Position numbers and translations under genes: made by a program. Below, piece by piece: positions 1 through 8,437 of a stretch of 35,628 bases of DNA (position 1 is its first letter; every line of letters starts with the position of its first letter). Below the pieces are notes generated by a model, which worked only from the letters and a program-made list of their open reading frames with translations, was not told where the DNA came from and did not search any database. This DNA is from Bacteroidetes bacterium HGW-Bacteroidetes-17 (GTDB taxonomy: Bacteria; Bacteroidota; Bacteroidia; Bacteroidales; GCA-2711565). Where the stretch lies: contig PHDM01000022.1 of the NCBI GenBank assembly GCA_002840985.1, forward strand, positions 11,341 through 46,968, read 5' to 3'.

Positions 1-2099
1 ATATCATTGGGATATTCGTATACATTAAAGGCGTCAAGAAGTTCCATCTGTGATCTCGAACATTCAATAGTAATAACATCAGCATCAAGCGCAGTGATGT
101 TTTGGATAATATCACTGAATTCGGCATAACACATGTGGGTATGAATTTGAGTTTCGTCCTTAACACCAGCGTAAGAAAGACGAAAAGCGTTAACTGCCCA
201 ATCGAGGTAAAATTTCCAATCTTTTTTCCGGAGAGGTAATCCCTCCCTGAGTGCCGGTTCGTCAATCTGAATAATGCTAATGTTTGCTTTCTCTAAATCG
301 ATCACTTCATCCCTGATAGCTAAAGCAATTTGATTGCATGTTTGGGAAAGAGGCTGATCATCCCTTACAAATGACCATTTTAGGATTGTAACAGGCCCGG
401 TTAACATTCCTTTAACTGGTTTCGATGTGAGAGATTGAGCATACTTAATCCAATCTACAGTCATGGGATTGGGTCGTTGAACATCTCCATAAATTATAGG
501 TGGTTTTACGCAACGCGATCCATAGCTTTGAACCCAGCCATTCCGGGTAAATACAAATCCTTCCAACATTTCTCCGAAATATTCAACCATATCGTTTCGT
601 TCAAACTCACCATGTACCAAAACATCCAAACCTGCCTCTTCCTGCCAGCGGATAGCTTTTTTTATCTCATCTTTGATAAGATGATTATATTCATTTAAGG
701 TAAGGTCTTCCCTTTTCAGTTTTACCCTCCAACTTCTCACATCAGCAGTCTGTGGAAATGAGCCAATTGTTGTTGTAGGAAAAGAAGGAAGGTGGAGATG
801 ATTTTGCTGCTTCTTTTTACGTATTGGGAATGGCTTTCTTTTCATTTCCTCATATTTTTCAATAAAGTCAATACGCTCTTTAACCAGGTGATTATGAATG
901 CTGGAAGACTCTTTTCGGCCATGCATAGCTTCCTGATTGTGTTTATACAGTTGCTTTGCAGATTCATCGCCAGAGTGGACTGACAATCGTTTAAGAACAA
1001 CCACCTCTTCAATTTTTTGCTTTGCAAACGCCATCCATTGTTTAATTTCAGGTAAGAGAATTTTCTCATTGGTTTCCATATCCAGATCGCACGGAACATG
1101 AAGTAAGGAACAGGATGGGGCTATCATCACTCTATCCTCCCCAAGTTTTTCAATAGCTTTATTTATAAGGTTTAATGAATTCTTAAAATCATTCTTCCAG
1201 ATGTTCCGGCCATCTACAATGCCAAGGGATATTTTTTTATCTGCCGTAATCAGGTTTAATATTTTCTCTAGTTGTTCAGGTGCTCTTACCAGGTCAATAT
1301 GGATTGCATCGACCGGCAAATCTGCCGCTAATTCCGAGTTGTCGTCTAAGCTATCAAAGTAAGAGGCAACCAAAATACTTATCGATGGAAAATTACTCCT
1401 AATCCGGGAGTAAGCGATTCGAAAAACTTTTTTCTGATCTGGTGTTAAATCTAACGCCAAAAAAGGTTCGTCAAATTGAATCCATTTTACACCGTTATCA
1501 ATCAAAAGTGTAAGTATATCGAAATAAACAAAAAGAAGGTTTTCTAATAAATCAATCCGGTCGAATCCTGGTTCTTTTTCCTTGCCAAGCATTAAAAAAG
1601 ATACAGGACCTAACAGGACAGGCTTTGTGATAATACCCAATTGTTTTGCTTCAAGAAATTCATCAATCATCTTCAAATTAGCCAATCTGAATTTTTGATT
1701 TTTATAAAATTCGGGTACTATATAATGGTAGTTCGTATCAAACCATTTGGTCATTTCCATGGCAGTAATATCTGTATCTCCTTCCTGATAACCTCTTGCC
1801 ATTGCAAAATAAAGATCAAGTTCTGATTTGCCGGTATTACGTGCCAGGTGAGCGTAACGTTTAGGAATTGCATCCACGGCAAACGCCATGTCCAATACCT
1901 GGTCGTAAAATGAGAAATCGTTGGAAGGAATCAGGTCAATGCCCAAATCTTTTTGTAACAACCAGTTTTTTTGTTTTATGGCAATGCTAACCTGTATTAA
2001 CTGTTCATAGGATATTTTTCCTGACCAATAGCCTTCAACAGCTTTTTTTAGTTCTCTATCATTCCCAATTCGAGGGTATCCTAAATTATGTGTTATCAT
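1..2099 (-). CDS. metE: Cobalamin-independent methionine synthase MetE (3' end cut by window)
   Basis: Transfers a methyl group from 5-methyltetrahydropteroyl-triglutamate to homocysteine, the last step of methionine synthesis, in the cytosol. The frame stays open from the ATG at 2099 to the window edge, about 699 codons of the usual 750-770. It begins MITHNLGYPRIGNDREL, the classic MetE N-terminus. Conserved C-domain stretches are readable: KPVKGMLTGPVTIL, QIDEPALREGLPL, HTHMCYAEFSDII (two zinc ligands, His and Cys) and TIECSRS (the Glu ligand). The last Cys ligand lies beyond the window. I saw no frameshift. The leader is only about 30 nt from a candidate -7 box, so there is no room for a cobalamin or SAM riboswitch. 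Divergent from the nitric-oxide operon. Confidence 0.95.
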   Translation of the reverse strand, partial: MITHNLGYPRIGNDRELKKAVEGYWSGKISYEQLIQVSIAIKQKNWLLQKDLGIDLIPSNDFSFYDQVLDMAFAVDAIPKRYAHLARNTGKSELDLYFAMARGYQEGDTDITAMEMTKWFDTNYHYIVPEFYKNQKFRLANLKMIDEFLEAKQLGIITKPVLLGPVSFLMLGKEKEPGFDRIDLLENLLFVYFDILTLLIDNGVKWIQFDEPFLALDLTPDQKKVFRIAYSRIRSNFPSISILVASYFDSLDDNSELAADLPVDAIHIDLVRAPEQLEKILNLITADKKISLGIVDGRNIWKNDFKNSLNLINKAIEKLGEDRVMIAPSCSLLHVPCDLDMETNEKILLPEIKQWMAFAKQKIEEVVVLKRLSVHSGDESAKQLYKHNQEAMHGRKESSSIHNHLVKERIDFIEKYEEMKRKPFPIRKKKQQNHLHLPSFPTTTIGSFPQTADVRSWRVKLKREDLTLNEYNHLIKDEIKKAIRWQEEAGLDVLVHGEFERNDMVEYFGEMLEGFVFTRNGWVQSYGSRCVKPPIIYGDVQRPNPMTVDWIKYAQSLTSKPVKGMLTGPVTILKWSFVRDDQPLSQTCNQIALAIRDEVIDLEKANISIIQIDEPALREGLPLRKKDWKFYLDWAVNAFRLSYAGVKDETQIHTHMCYAEFSDIIQNITALDADVITIECSRSQMELLDAFNVYEYPND

Positions 2100-2133
2100 C
2101 TTTACTCATTTTAATTTTCGGTTTTTCTTTAGA

Positions 2134-2141
2134 CAAAGATA
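2134..2141 (-). promoter_or_regulatory. Candidate -7 box for metE
   Basis: Reads TATCTTTG on the minus strand, matching the Bacteroidota TAnnTTTG consensus, 34 nt upstream of the metE ATG. The -33 element is weak (T-rich only). It mirrors the -7 box of the divergent operon: ACAAAGATA here, TATCTTTGT at 2193-2201. Confidence 0.5.
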
Positions 2142-2152
2142 ATACAAAAAAA

Positions 2153-2180
2153 TATAAAAAGACATGTATATCTTTTTATA
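2153..2180. promoter_or_regulatory. Palindromic operator between metE and ric
   Basis: Perfect 10-bp arms TATAAAAAGA (2153-2162) and TCTTTTTATA (2171-2180) flank an 8-bp spacer. The site sits between the two divergent -7 boxes, where a repressor would block both promoters. The core AAGACATGTATATCTT loosely resembles NsrR-type half sites (AAGATG-like), and an Rrf2 regulator is encoded four genes downstream of the ric start region. That this is its operator is an inference. Confidence 0.5.
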
Positions 2181-2192
2181 ATAATTTTATTA

Positions 2193-2200
2193 TATCTTTG
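2193..2200 (+). promoter_or_regulatory. Candidate -7 box for the ric-rrf2 operon
   Basis: TATCTTTG matches TAnnTTTG, 26 nt upstream of the ric ATG at 2226. The sequence about 20 bp upstream is T-rich, consistent with a weak -33 element. Confidence 0.5.
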
Positions 2201-2225
2201 TAAATGAATTTTAAAAATAACTGAT

Positions 2226-2939
2226 ATGAATATTTCACCAGATTCATTTGTTAAAGAGATAGTCAGATTAAATTTCAAAACTGCCCCATTATTCCAAGCA
2301 AATAATATAGATTATTGCTGCGGAGGAGATAAAGCAATTTCCGTTGCTTGTAGAGAGGCTGGTATTAATCAGGAGCAGCTTATTAAACAGTTGGAAACTC
2401 TGGTTTCTCAAAAAGACCCTGATTCCGAATATATTAATAATCTTGCCCTGGGGGAACTGTCTGATTATATTATAAAAAGACATCATGCGTATGTGCATGA
2501 GAACATTCCGGTTCTAAAAAGAAATCTTGAAAAAATTTGTCAGGTACATGGTGAACATCATCCTGAACTTTTTAAAATTAAGGAGTTGTTCATTAGTTCT
2601 GCCGGGGACTTAACCATGCACATGCAGAAGGAGGAACTTATGCTTTTCCCGTTTATAAAGAGACTGGAATCGGCGAAAAAGGGGAATTCAACGTTGCCCA
2701 AGTCTCCATTTGGTTCAGTTTCGAATCCAATCGGCATGATGATGGCAGAACATCAGACTGAAGGTAATCGATTCGATGAAATATCAAAGCTTTCGAATAA
2801 TTACCAGGTTCCTGAAGATGCTTGTACTACGTACGAAGTGACTTTTAAACAACTTAAGGATTTTGAAGATGATTTGCATCGCCACATTCATCTGGAAAAT
2901 AATGTATTATTTCCAAAGGCTATAGAACTTGAAAGTTAA
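2226..2939 (+). CDS. ric: Iron-sulfur cluster repair di-iron protein Ric (YtfE/ScdA family)
   Basis: Repairs Fe-S clusters damaged by nitric oxide or oxidants, using a non-haem di-iron centre in the cytosol. The 237-aa protein has the two-part family layout. An N-terminal ScdA_N/DUF542 domain carries the diagnostic YCCGGD (residues 30-35). A hemerythrin-like bundle follows with histidines and acids at IIKRHHAYVHE, MHMQKEELMLFPF, AEHQTEG and HRHIHLENNVLFP. Length is normal (220-245 aa). It is first in a tight plus-strand operon (8 bp to the cupin gene) that also encodes an Rrf2 regulator, and a nitric-oxide reductase lies convergent downstream. Together these point to a nitrosative-stress role. 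Confidence 0.92.
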   Translation: MNISPDSFVKEIVRLNFKTAPLFQANNIDYCCGGDKAISVACREAGINQEQLIKQLETLVSQKDPDSEYINNLALGELSDYIIKRHHAYVHENIPVLKRNLEKICQVHGEHHPELFKIKELFISSAGDLTMHMQKEELMLFPFIKRLESAKKGNSTLPKSPFGSVSNPIGMMMAEHQTEGNRFDEISKLSNNYQVPEDACTTYEVTFKQLKDFEDDLHRHIHLENNVLFPKAIELES

Positions 2940-2947
2940 TAAAAAAA

Positions 2948-3244
2948 ATGAAAACTATAGATACACCTGAACTGGTTAAGCTCAAAACCGGGGTATTTTT
3001 AAAAGTATTGCAAGTAACCGGTAAGGAGGGTTTGGAAATGCCATTACATTACAGTACGGAAGAAGCAGTAGTGATAGTGCAGGAAGGTAGTTCATTGTTA
3101 AAGATTGATAAAAAAGAGCATTTGCTGCAGGCAGGTAACTCCTTCATCATTCCTGCCGGTCAACATCATAGCCTTCTGTTGAAACAGGATTTTAAGGCTC
3201 TGGTGATCATGCCGGAGAAATCCAATATTGAATTTGTAAAATAA
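2948..3244 (+). CDS. Small single-domain cupin protein
   Basis: A 98-aa cupin-fold protein. The sequence has the beta-barrel signature MPLHYSTEEAVVIVQEGSSLL and a second motif PAGQHHSLLLKQDFKALVIM. His54-like and His-His residues could bind a metal, but the set of metal ligands is incomplete compared with classical cupins (no clear HxH...E). It lies between ric and the Rrf2 gene with gaps of 8 and 20 bp, so it is probably co-transcribed. Small cupins occur next to Ric genes in Bacteroidota nitrosative-stress loci. The substrate is unknown. Confidence 0.75.
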   Translation: MKTIDTPELVKLKTGVFLKVLQVTGKEGLEMPLHYSTEEAVVIVQEGSSLLKIDKKEHLLQAGNSFIIPAGQHHSLLLKQDFKALVIMPEKSNIEFVK

Positions 3245-3264
3245 ATGGGCTTAATTTTAACTGT

Positions 3265-3699
3265 ATGTTGGGGAAAACATCCGAATATGCTATTCGGGCT
3301 TTGGTTTATGTTTATATTCAAAATCTTGAAGGCAAAAGGCCGGGGTTTAAAGAAATCGCAAAAAAGATTGATTCACCCGAACAATTTACCGCAAAGGTCT
3401 TGCAAAACTTAACCCGTGCAAAATTAATTTCTTCGATGAAAGGACGGGGAGGCGGATTTTTCTTTGACCATCCTGCTACTCCATTAACATTATATGAGAT
3501 AATTCGGGTAGTGGAAGGCGAGGTGTTTTTTTCCAAATGCGGGTTCGGCTTAAAACGATGCGATAGCGAAAATCCTTGCCCTCTGCACGAAGACTATTCT
3601 CCGGTAAGGGAAGGGTTCTTAAAAGCTGTTAAAAATCAGACAATACAAGCTCTTGCAAACAAAATAAATGAGCGCAAAGCTGTATTAACAAGATTATAA
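3265..3699 (+). CDS. Rrf2-family transcriptional regulator (NsrR/IscR-like)
   Basis: A 144-aa DNA-binding regulator. The N-terminal winged helix is typical of Rrf2: GKTSEYAIRALVYVY, then EIAKKIDSPEQFTAKVLQNL, then the wing GRGGGFFF. Three cysteines, C92, C99 and C105, have the spacing CX6CX5C, close to the NsrR/IscR Fe-S ligand pattern. The protein therefore probably senses nitric oxide or Fe-S status through a cluster. It is encoded within the operon it most likely regulates. The palindrome at 2153-2180 is the obvious candidate operator. Whether it is a true NsrR orthologue cannot be told from the sequence alone. Confidence 0.88.
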   Translation: MLGKTSEYAIRALVYVYIQNLEGKRPGFKEIAKKIDSPEQFTAKVLQNLTRAKLISSMKGRGGGFFFDHPATPLTLYEIIRVVEGEVFFSKCGFGLKRCDSENPCPLHEDYSPVREGFLKAVKNQTIQALANKINERKAVLTRL

Positions 3700-3705
3700 A
3701 TTAAT

Positions 3706-4002
3706 ATGAAAACAGATTTTATTTTCGTAGATCCCATTTACGATGAAATATTTGAAAAAGAACAGAAAAAAGACGATTCAAAAGTCATCTATTTCGGAAA
3801 TGGGACTGACCTTGAAGAAGCTAAAGGTAAAATCACTGGAACTATAAAGAATAGTATGAATGAGGAATACTTATGTTTTAACTCCGGTGCGGAAGTGCGA
3901 ATCGATCGTATCATAACTATAAATGGCATACCAGGGCCTGCTTATGGCGAATATGACAGCTATGCCCTTGCCTGCCTTGATTGTACTGGGGGGATGGAGT
4001 AA
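3706..4002 (+). CDS. Hypothetical 98-aa protein with C-terminal CxxC
   Basis: I do not recognise this protein. It is 98 aa, acidic, with no signal peptide or membrane segment. The middle (GAEVRIDRIITINGIPGPAYGE) looks like a small beta-rich fold, and the C-terminus has ALACLDCTGGME, a CxxC pair that could bind metal or act as a thiol pair. It starts 6 bp after the rrf2 stop, and the operon context favours a real gene linked to redox or nitric-oxide stress. No function is assigned. Confidence 0.7.
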   Translation: MKTDFIFVDPIYDEIFEKEQKKDDSKVIYFGNGTDLEEAKGKITGTIKNSMNEEYLCFNSGAEVRIDRIITINGIPGPAYGEYDSYALACLDCTGGME

Positions 4003-4044
4003 TTATAATTAATTAATAAAAGAATAATTAGAAAGGAATAAACT

Positions 4045-4503
4045 ATGAGATTAAATTGGTATAAAACTTCGTCCGAAGGCTATAATGCAATGAAAGGCCT
4101 TGAAAGTTTTGTTGAACAAGGTAAATTAGAGCCCAAACTTAAGGAATTAATTAAAATAAGAGCTTCCCAGATTAACGGATGTGCCTATTGTTTGGATATG
4201 CATACGAAAGATGCTCGTGCTATTGGAGAAGGAGAATAAAAAATTCATGTATTAGCTGCCTGGAGAGAAGCTCCTTTTTACTCACCGCGCGAAAGAGCGG
4301 CCCTTGCCTGGTGTGAATCCTTAACGCTGCTTTCTCAAACTGGTACTCCAGATGATGTTTATACTGAACTTGAAAAGTTATTTAAACCTGAGGAAATTGT
4401 GGAATTGACGCTTGCCATTGTTACTATTAACAGTTGGAACAGACTTGCCGTTGGTTTCAGGTCAGAAGTCGGAAATTATGTTTCACATGAAAAACCTTTA
4501 TAA
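4045..4503 (+). pseudogene. AhpD-like carboxymuconolactone decarboxylase protein, interrupted by in-frame TAA
   Basis: The frame encodes a full 152-codon protein of the AhpD-like (CMD) family apart from one stop codon. Residues 1-64 include the peroxidatic CxxC motif GCAYCLDMHTKDARAIGE. Codon 65 (4237-4239) is TAA. The same frame continues KIHVLAAWREAPFYSPRERA and NSWNRLAVGFRSEVGN to a normal stop at 4501-4503. Family members usually have Gln here (GETEQ), so a CAA-to-TAA change explains the break without any frameshift. The downstream half looks well preserved, which suggests a recent mutation, a sequence error, or readthrough. It is the last gene of the ric operon, 42 bp after the previous one. 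The family reduces peroxides or alkylhydroperoxides. Confidence 0.85.
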
Positions 4504-4637
4504 ATCAGAATATTGGTGATTGTCTCCAAAGATGCAAACAAATGGTTCAACCATGATATTAATACATCCATGTGATAGAGAATTAAGAATAAATTATGAG
4601 CTTATTCAGTATATTTAATAATTCCGACAGGGCAGAT

Positions 4638-6929
4638 TTAGTATTTTGCTGATTTTCGCATGTGGAAGTATGTAAGAACCACAGCAACCAAAAGTGGCAA
4701 TACTCCAGCAACAATAAATAGTATGTCGGCTGGCAATCTTAGCCATGCCATTTTAACAATATGACTCTGACCGGAAAATTCAAGGCTACGTGCGTGCCAG
4801 TACCCATTGTTAATTACGTCCAGTAATTGCAAAACACCGCTGGGAAACAGCTGTAAAATTACCATTCCTGCAAGGCCTATATTTAGTCCCCAAAATGAGA
4901 TTTTCACATATTTTTCAATTCGTTTCCAATGTTCAGCAGAAGAAACCTGCCGGATTGCGAAGATAAGAAAAGCTATTCCAAGCATTCCAAACACTCCCAT
5001 CAAGGCAGCATGTCCATGGTTTGGAGTAAGGTTTGTACCAGTTTCATAATAGCTGATTACGGGTAGATTAATTAAAAACCCAAAAATTCCGGCTCCAATA
5101 AAATTCCAAATACCTACAGCTATTAAAAAGTAAAATGTCCATTTATGAGGAAAATCAATTTTGTTTCCTTTCTCGTCTGTTCTTGTGCGCATTAGCCGGG
5201 CAAAGCCCGATGCTTCAAGGGTTAGTAAAACCAGGGGAACTACTTCCAATGCCGAAAAAGAGGCAGAAATGGCCATAGAGGCAACTGTTTGACCATTCCA
5301 GTACCAATGATGGCCTGTCCCTAATATACCTGCGCCTAAGAATAAAACAGCATCCAGATAAATGATGCGTGTAACAGTTTGTTTTGCTACTAGTCCCAAT
5401 TTGTAAAACATAATAGCTACCATAACAGTTGCAAACACTTCAAAAAAGCCTTCCACCCATAGATGGATTATCCAGAACCGCCATGTATCAACAGTTGAAA
5501 AATTGGTAGAAGAACCAAAGAAAAAGGCAGGAATATAAAAGAAAGGAATGGCAAGGGCTGCCAGCAAAAAGAGTGTTTTCAATTCTCGTTCTTCAGGTTC
5601 CTTTTTGGTAGGCCTTACTGTCCTAAAAAGAAGAAATGCCCACAAGACAAGACCAATAGCCATTAAGAATTGCCAACCACGGCCAATTTCGAGATATTCC
5701 CACCCTTGGTTCCCAAGCCAAAACCATAGTTTTTTCAATAAGTCTTTCACACCTAAATATTCTCCGAGCAGGCTTCCAACTACCAGAATGGCAAGTGCAA
5801 TAAATAAGAAATTTATCAGTGGAACCTGTCCTTTAGGTTCCCGTTTTGATAATAAGGAAGAAACAAAAAGACCTCCTCCAATATAAGCTGTGGCAATCCA
5901 AAGAATGGCTGACTGCAAATGCCATGAACGAAGAACGTTTGATGGTAATATCGATGACAAATCGAATCCGAAAAATCCTTTCGTGTCAGCAAAATAATGA
6001 GCCATTGCGCCACCAGCAAATGTTTGAAACAAAAGAAGTAAAATGGCCACCACAAAAAATTTAATGGAGGCACGTTCAATTGCTGTTGGTTTACCAGATA
6101 CCATTTGAGGTTGAAGCAAGTCTCTTCCTTCTCGCCATCCAAGATAATTGAAACGACCAAAGAAAAACAATATAAGAGCAATACCTGCTAACAAGTTGAT
6201 AAGACTTAGGGCGCTCCATAAAATTGCAGCGCTTGTAGGTCCATTTCCGATGAGTGGTTCATAAGGAAAATTATTTGTATACGAGTAGTTTTTCCCTGGC
6301 ACATTTGCAGCAGTAGCCCATGCAGCCCATGCAAAAAAGGAAGTCAGTTGTCTCAGTTCTTCCTGGTCAACTACTAATGTATTTGACAATCCGCGGTTTG
6401 CAGCAGGGTTTTGAAAATAATCTTTCCAATAAGAAATTTGGTCATTAAAAGATTTCTTTTCAGGTTCAGTGAATAATAGATTATGACTTTCAGTGTTAAT
6501 ACGATTGTTGGCCAAAAAGTCACAGGTTAATCCTACAAGGGATTCTTTTTGATCCATGGCAAGGTTCGAAAAAGTGGTTTTATATTTTTCAAGGGCAATA
6601 AAATTTCTGACATCGAGAGCAAGATTATGAAGATACTGGGCAGAAAAATCAGGACCCATGTACGCACCGTGCCCCCAGATACTTCCATTATTCATTAGCG
6701 CTTTTTTCAGGAAGACTTGCTGCCCGGCCTTTATATCAGTTCCTGTGAATACCACCAAACCCGAATTGTCTATAACTTTTTCAGGTATAGGTGGCTGTGA
6801 TTCTCTATAATAGTTGCCGATGGTAACCCAAATGAGTACTGCAAATTCGAGGACGAGGATAATAGCTAATCCTCTTCTCCACAAATGGGATAAATTTTGG
6901 TTTGTTGAGTTGTCGTCTAAATTTTGCAT
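4638..6929 (-). CDS. norZ: Quinol-dependent nitric-oxide reductase, single-subunit (qNOR/NorZ)
   Basis: Reduces 2 NO to N2O at the cytoplasmic membrane using quinol. The 763-aa protein has the fused NorC-like N-terminus (TGTDIKAGQQVFLKKALM, then GSIWGHGAYMGPD, residues 60-94) and a 12-13 helix haem-copper-oxidase core. Ligands can be read: H337 and H640 for low-spin haem, H638 for haem b3, and H489, H540 and H541 for the non-haem iron (FeB). The glutamates in HLWVEGFFEVFATV (E493, E497) are the family's active-site acids. Length is normal (about 750-770). It is convergent with the ric-rrf2 operon, matching a nitric-oxide detoxification set. No promoter is obvious upstream. Confidence 0.95.
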   Translation of the reverse strand: MQNLDDNSTNQNLSHLWRRGLAIILVLEFAVLIWVTIGNYYRESQPPIPEKVIDNSGLVVFTGTDIKAGQQVFLKKALMNNGSIWGHGAYMGPDFSAQYLHNLALDVRNFIALEKYKTTFSNLAMDQKESLVGLTCDFLANNRINTESHNLLFTEPEKKSFNDQISYWKDYFQNPAANRGLSNTLVVDQEELRQLTSFFAWAAWATAANVPGKNYSYTNNFPYEPLIGNGPTSAAILWSALSLINLLAGIALILFFFGRFNYLGWREGRDLLQPQMVSGKPTAIERASIKFFVVAILLLLFQTFAGGAMAHYFADTKGFFGFDLSSILPSNVLRSWHLQSAILWIATAYIGGGLFVSSLLSKREPKGQVPLINFLFIALAILVVGSLLGEYLGVKDLLKKLWFWLGNQGWEYLEIGRGWQFLMAIGLVLWAFLLFRTVRPTKKEPEERELKTLFLLAALAIPFFYIPAFFFGSSTNFSTVDTWRFWIIHLWVEGFFEVFATVMVAIMFYKLGLVAKQTVTRIIYLDAVLFLGAGILGTGHHWYWNGQTVASMAISASFSALEVVPLVLLTLEASGFARLMRTRTDEKGNKIDFPHKWTFYFLIAVGIWNFIGAGIFGFLINLPVISYYETGTNLTPNHGHAALMGVFGMLGIAFLIFAIRQVSSAEHWKRIEKYVKISFWGLNIGLAGMVILQLFPSGVLQLLDVINNGYWHARSLEFSGQSHIVKMAWLRLPADILFIVAGVLPLLVAVVLTYFHMRKSAKY

Positions 6930-7282
6930 ACGAAAATTCGTTTAGTTAATTAATCATTCTTGTAAATTATATACGCCCTAATATAGAATTAATGGTTGCG
7001 CACACATAAAAATAAATTTCTCCAAATTAAGGTTTTTTACAACAGTTTCCAAAATGAGCTTTAGTATATATACATTTGATTATTAAATAAACATTTCTGC
7101 TCTCTGATTGCTTTCATATGTTTTTAAACATTCGTTCTACTTTAAAACTAATCCTTTTATTTTATTAGCGGCACAAAAGTTTGAAGAGCACCCATTTATA
7201 GTTATTTGTAATTAAAAGATTTCAAACTGTCATAAAAAAACATTTATAAAAATAAGCGGTTTTTGGCAAGAAATTCACACTA
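6930..7282. other. Intergenic gap without a gene
   Basis: About 350 bp of A+T-rich DNA upstream of norZ. I see no convincing ORF, RNA gene or strong hairpin. It must hold the norZ promoter, but no clear TAnnTTTG box stands out on the minus strand. Confidence 0.5.
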
Positions 7283-7417
7283 TTAAGCTGCAACAACACC
7301 TTCGACAAATTTACTATTTGTTACGCCCTTACCATCAGCACGAATGAAAGTGATAAAAGTATGAACAGTAAAGCCGGAATACTGGTTAAGAACAGTTTTG
7401 GTTTGAGTTATGTTAAT
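7283..7417 (-). pseudogene. Remnant of the C-terminus of a second DUF6266-like protein
   Basis: Minus-strand translation of these 45 codons (stop at 7283-7285) includes NQYSGFTVHTFITFI, then ADGKGVTNSKFV. This aligns with the last 40 residues of the intact gene at 7552-8193 (NQYSGDTVYAFIAFI, then DGKEVSNSKYV). An in-frame stop just upstream (7418-7420), with no similarity beyond it, shows the rest of the copy is gone. It looks like a tandem paralogue reduced to its tail. Confidence 0.75.
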
Positions 7418-7498
7418 TCAGACTGCTCCAAAAATAGGAAGGAATTTAATTGCGCCTGGGCAAATGTAGAAAGAAATCCTTTTGGTTGTTTTTATATC

Positions 7499-7523
7499 AA
7501 AAATGCAGTCCCGAAGGACTGCA
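7499..7523 (-). terminator. Rho-independent terminator of the DUF6266-like gene
   Basis: Perfect 8-bp stem TGCAGTCC / GGACTGCA with a tetraloop (7504-7523). On the minus strand it is followed by five T. It lies about 30 bp past the stop codon of the minus-strand gene ending at 7552, and separates that gene from its decayed copy. Confidence 0.85.
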
Positions 7524-7551
7524 CTCTCGACAACATACTCGATAAACCTGT

Positions 7552-8193
7552 TTATGCAACAGTAAGTTCACCAACATACTTACTATTGGAAACTTCTTTA
7601 CCATCTTCGCTGATGAAAGCGATAAATGCGTAAACAGTGTCTCCTGAATACTGGTTAGGAACCGTTAAGGTATGGTTTCCGATACTTCTGGCCGAACCAT
7701 CAGTAACATAAACTGCTTCATTTCTTGCCGGATTATAAACCAGAACCATTGCTCTGTCGGCAGGTCTTGCATTTCCATCAATAGAGTTATCAACCCAATT
7801 GAACTGAACCTGACCGGCTGCAGGTGAGTCAACAGTCGGATTTAATGCAGCAGTTAAACCACCACGGCTAATCAGTGCGCTTTCAAAGTCAATCACATAA
7901 TCAGGATAAACCCCGATAACAGCGTTTTTAACGTTGTAAGACATGGCACTGTTAAATTCGGTCATCTTTATCGCATAATTGCGAAAACCGATTTTAAGAA
8001 AGCCCCTGAGAGGTTGCAGGAATCCTAAAACAGTTGAGAACTTCGACCGTTGGTCAACCTGACCCTCGGTTTGTGGATTTGATACACTGGCAGGACGGAC
8101 CCTCATGTAATCAATTCCTTTCCAGTTTCCCCCGATAACGTTTCCAACCTTACCTGAGAAACCGCCTAAGATACCTTGAGAAATTTTACCCAT
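7552..8193 (-). CDS. DUF6266-family protein, function unknown
   Basis: A 213-aa protein starting MGKISQGILGGFSGKVGNV, then GGNWKGIDYMRVRPASVSNP, which I recognise as the conserved start of the DUF6266 family, common in Bacteroidota. There is no signal peptide or membrane helix. The N-terminus is glycine-rich, and the C-terminal half looks like a small beta-sandwich (VQFNWVDNS, then VLVYNPARNEAVYV, then YAFIAFISEDGKEVSNS). The start is supported by family conservation. It stands alone with its own terminator and a truncated paralogue downstream. These genes often occur near mobile or phage-like DNA and in multiple copies. Function is unknown. Confidence 0.85.
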   Translation of the reverse strand: MGKISQGILGGFSGKVGNVIGGNWKGIDYMRVRPASVSNPQTEGQVDQRSKFSTVLGFLQPLRGFLKIGFRNYAIKMTEFNSAMSYNVKNAVIGVYPDYVIDFESALISRGGLTAALNPTVDSPAAGQVQFNWVDNSIDGNARPADRAMVLVYNPARNEAVYVTDGSARSIGNHTLTVPNQYSGDTVYAFIAFISEDGKEVSNSKYVGELTVA

Positions 8194-8437
8194 TTTTTGA
8201 CGATTTTAAATTAAACAATTCGGTTTTTGCTTGGACTTGGCACGGGGAAAACTCGGCTTTGTCCTTGCTTTATATGGGAAAATTATATCAAATATCAGGC
8301 ATTACTATAATTTCCGGTTCTTATGCAAGTCTTTGCACTTGTTTGCTTTTCAGGTCTTTTATTTATGTCAGAATGGCGTTTAATCCAGTTATTTCATATC
8401 CATTTTTCAAAAGAAGAAAGAAAAAACAGAAAAAAAG

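Noticed and set aside
842-1099. 85-aa open frame on the minus strand
   Set aside because: It is an out-of-frame shadow of metE, whose true frame on the same strand carries the conserved motifs.
2100-2225. Riboswitch (cobalamin or SAM) upstream of metE
   Set aside because: The leader from the candidate -7 box to the ATG is only about 30 nt, too short for either riboswitch.
5816-6181. 121-aa open frame inside norZ
   Set aside because: Same-strand shadow of the nitric-oxide reductase gene; composition is not protein-like and the norZ frame is conserved throughout.
7676-7685. TTTCCGATAC, matching 10 bp of the mnmE-end core, as a possible second attachment site
   Set aside because: It lies within conserved DUF6266-like coding sequence and the match does not extend, so it is most likely chance.
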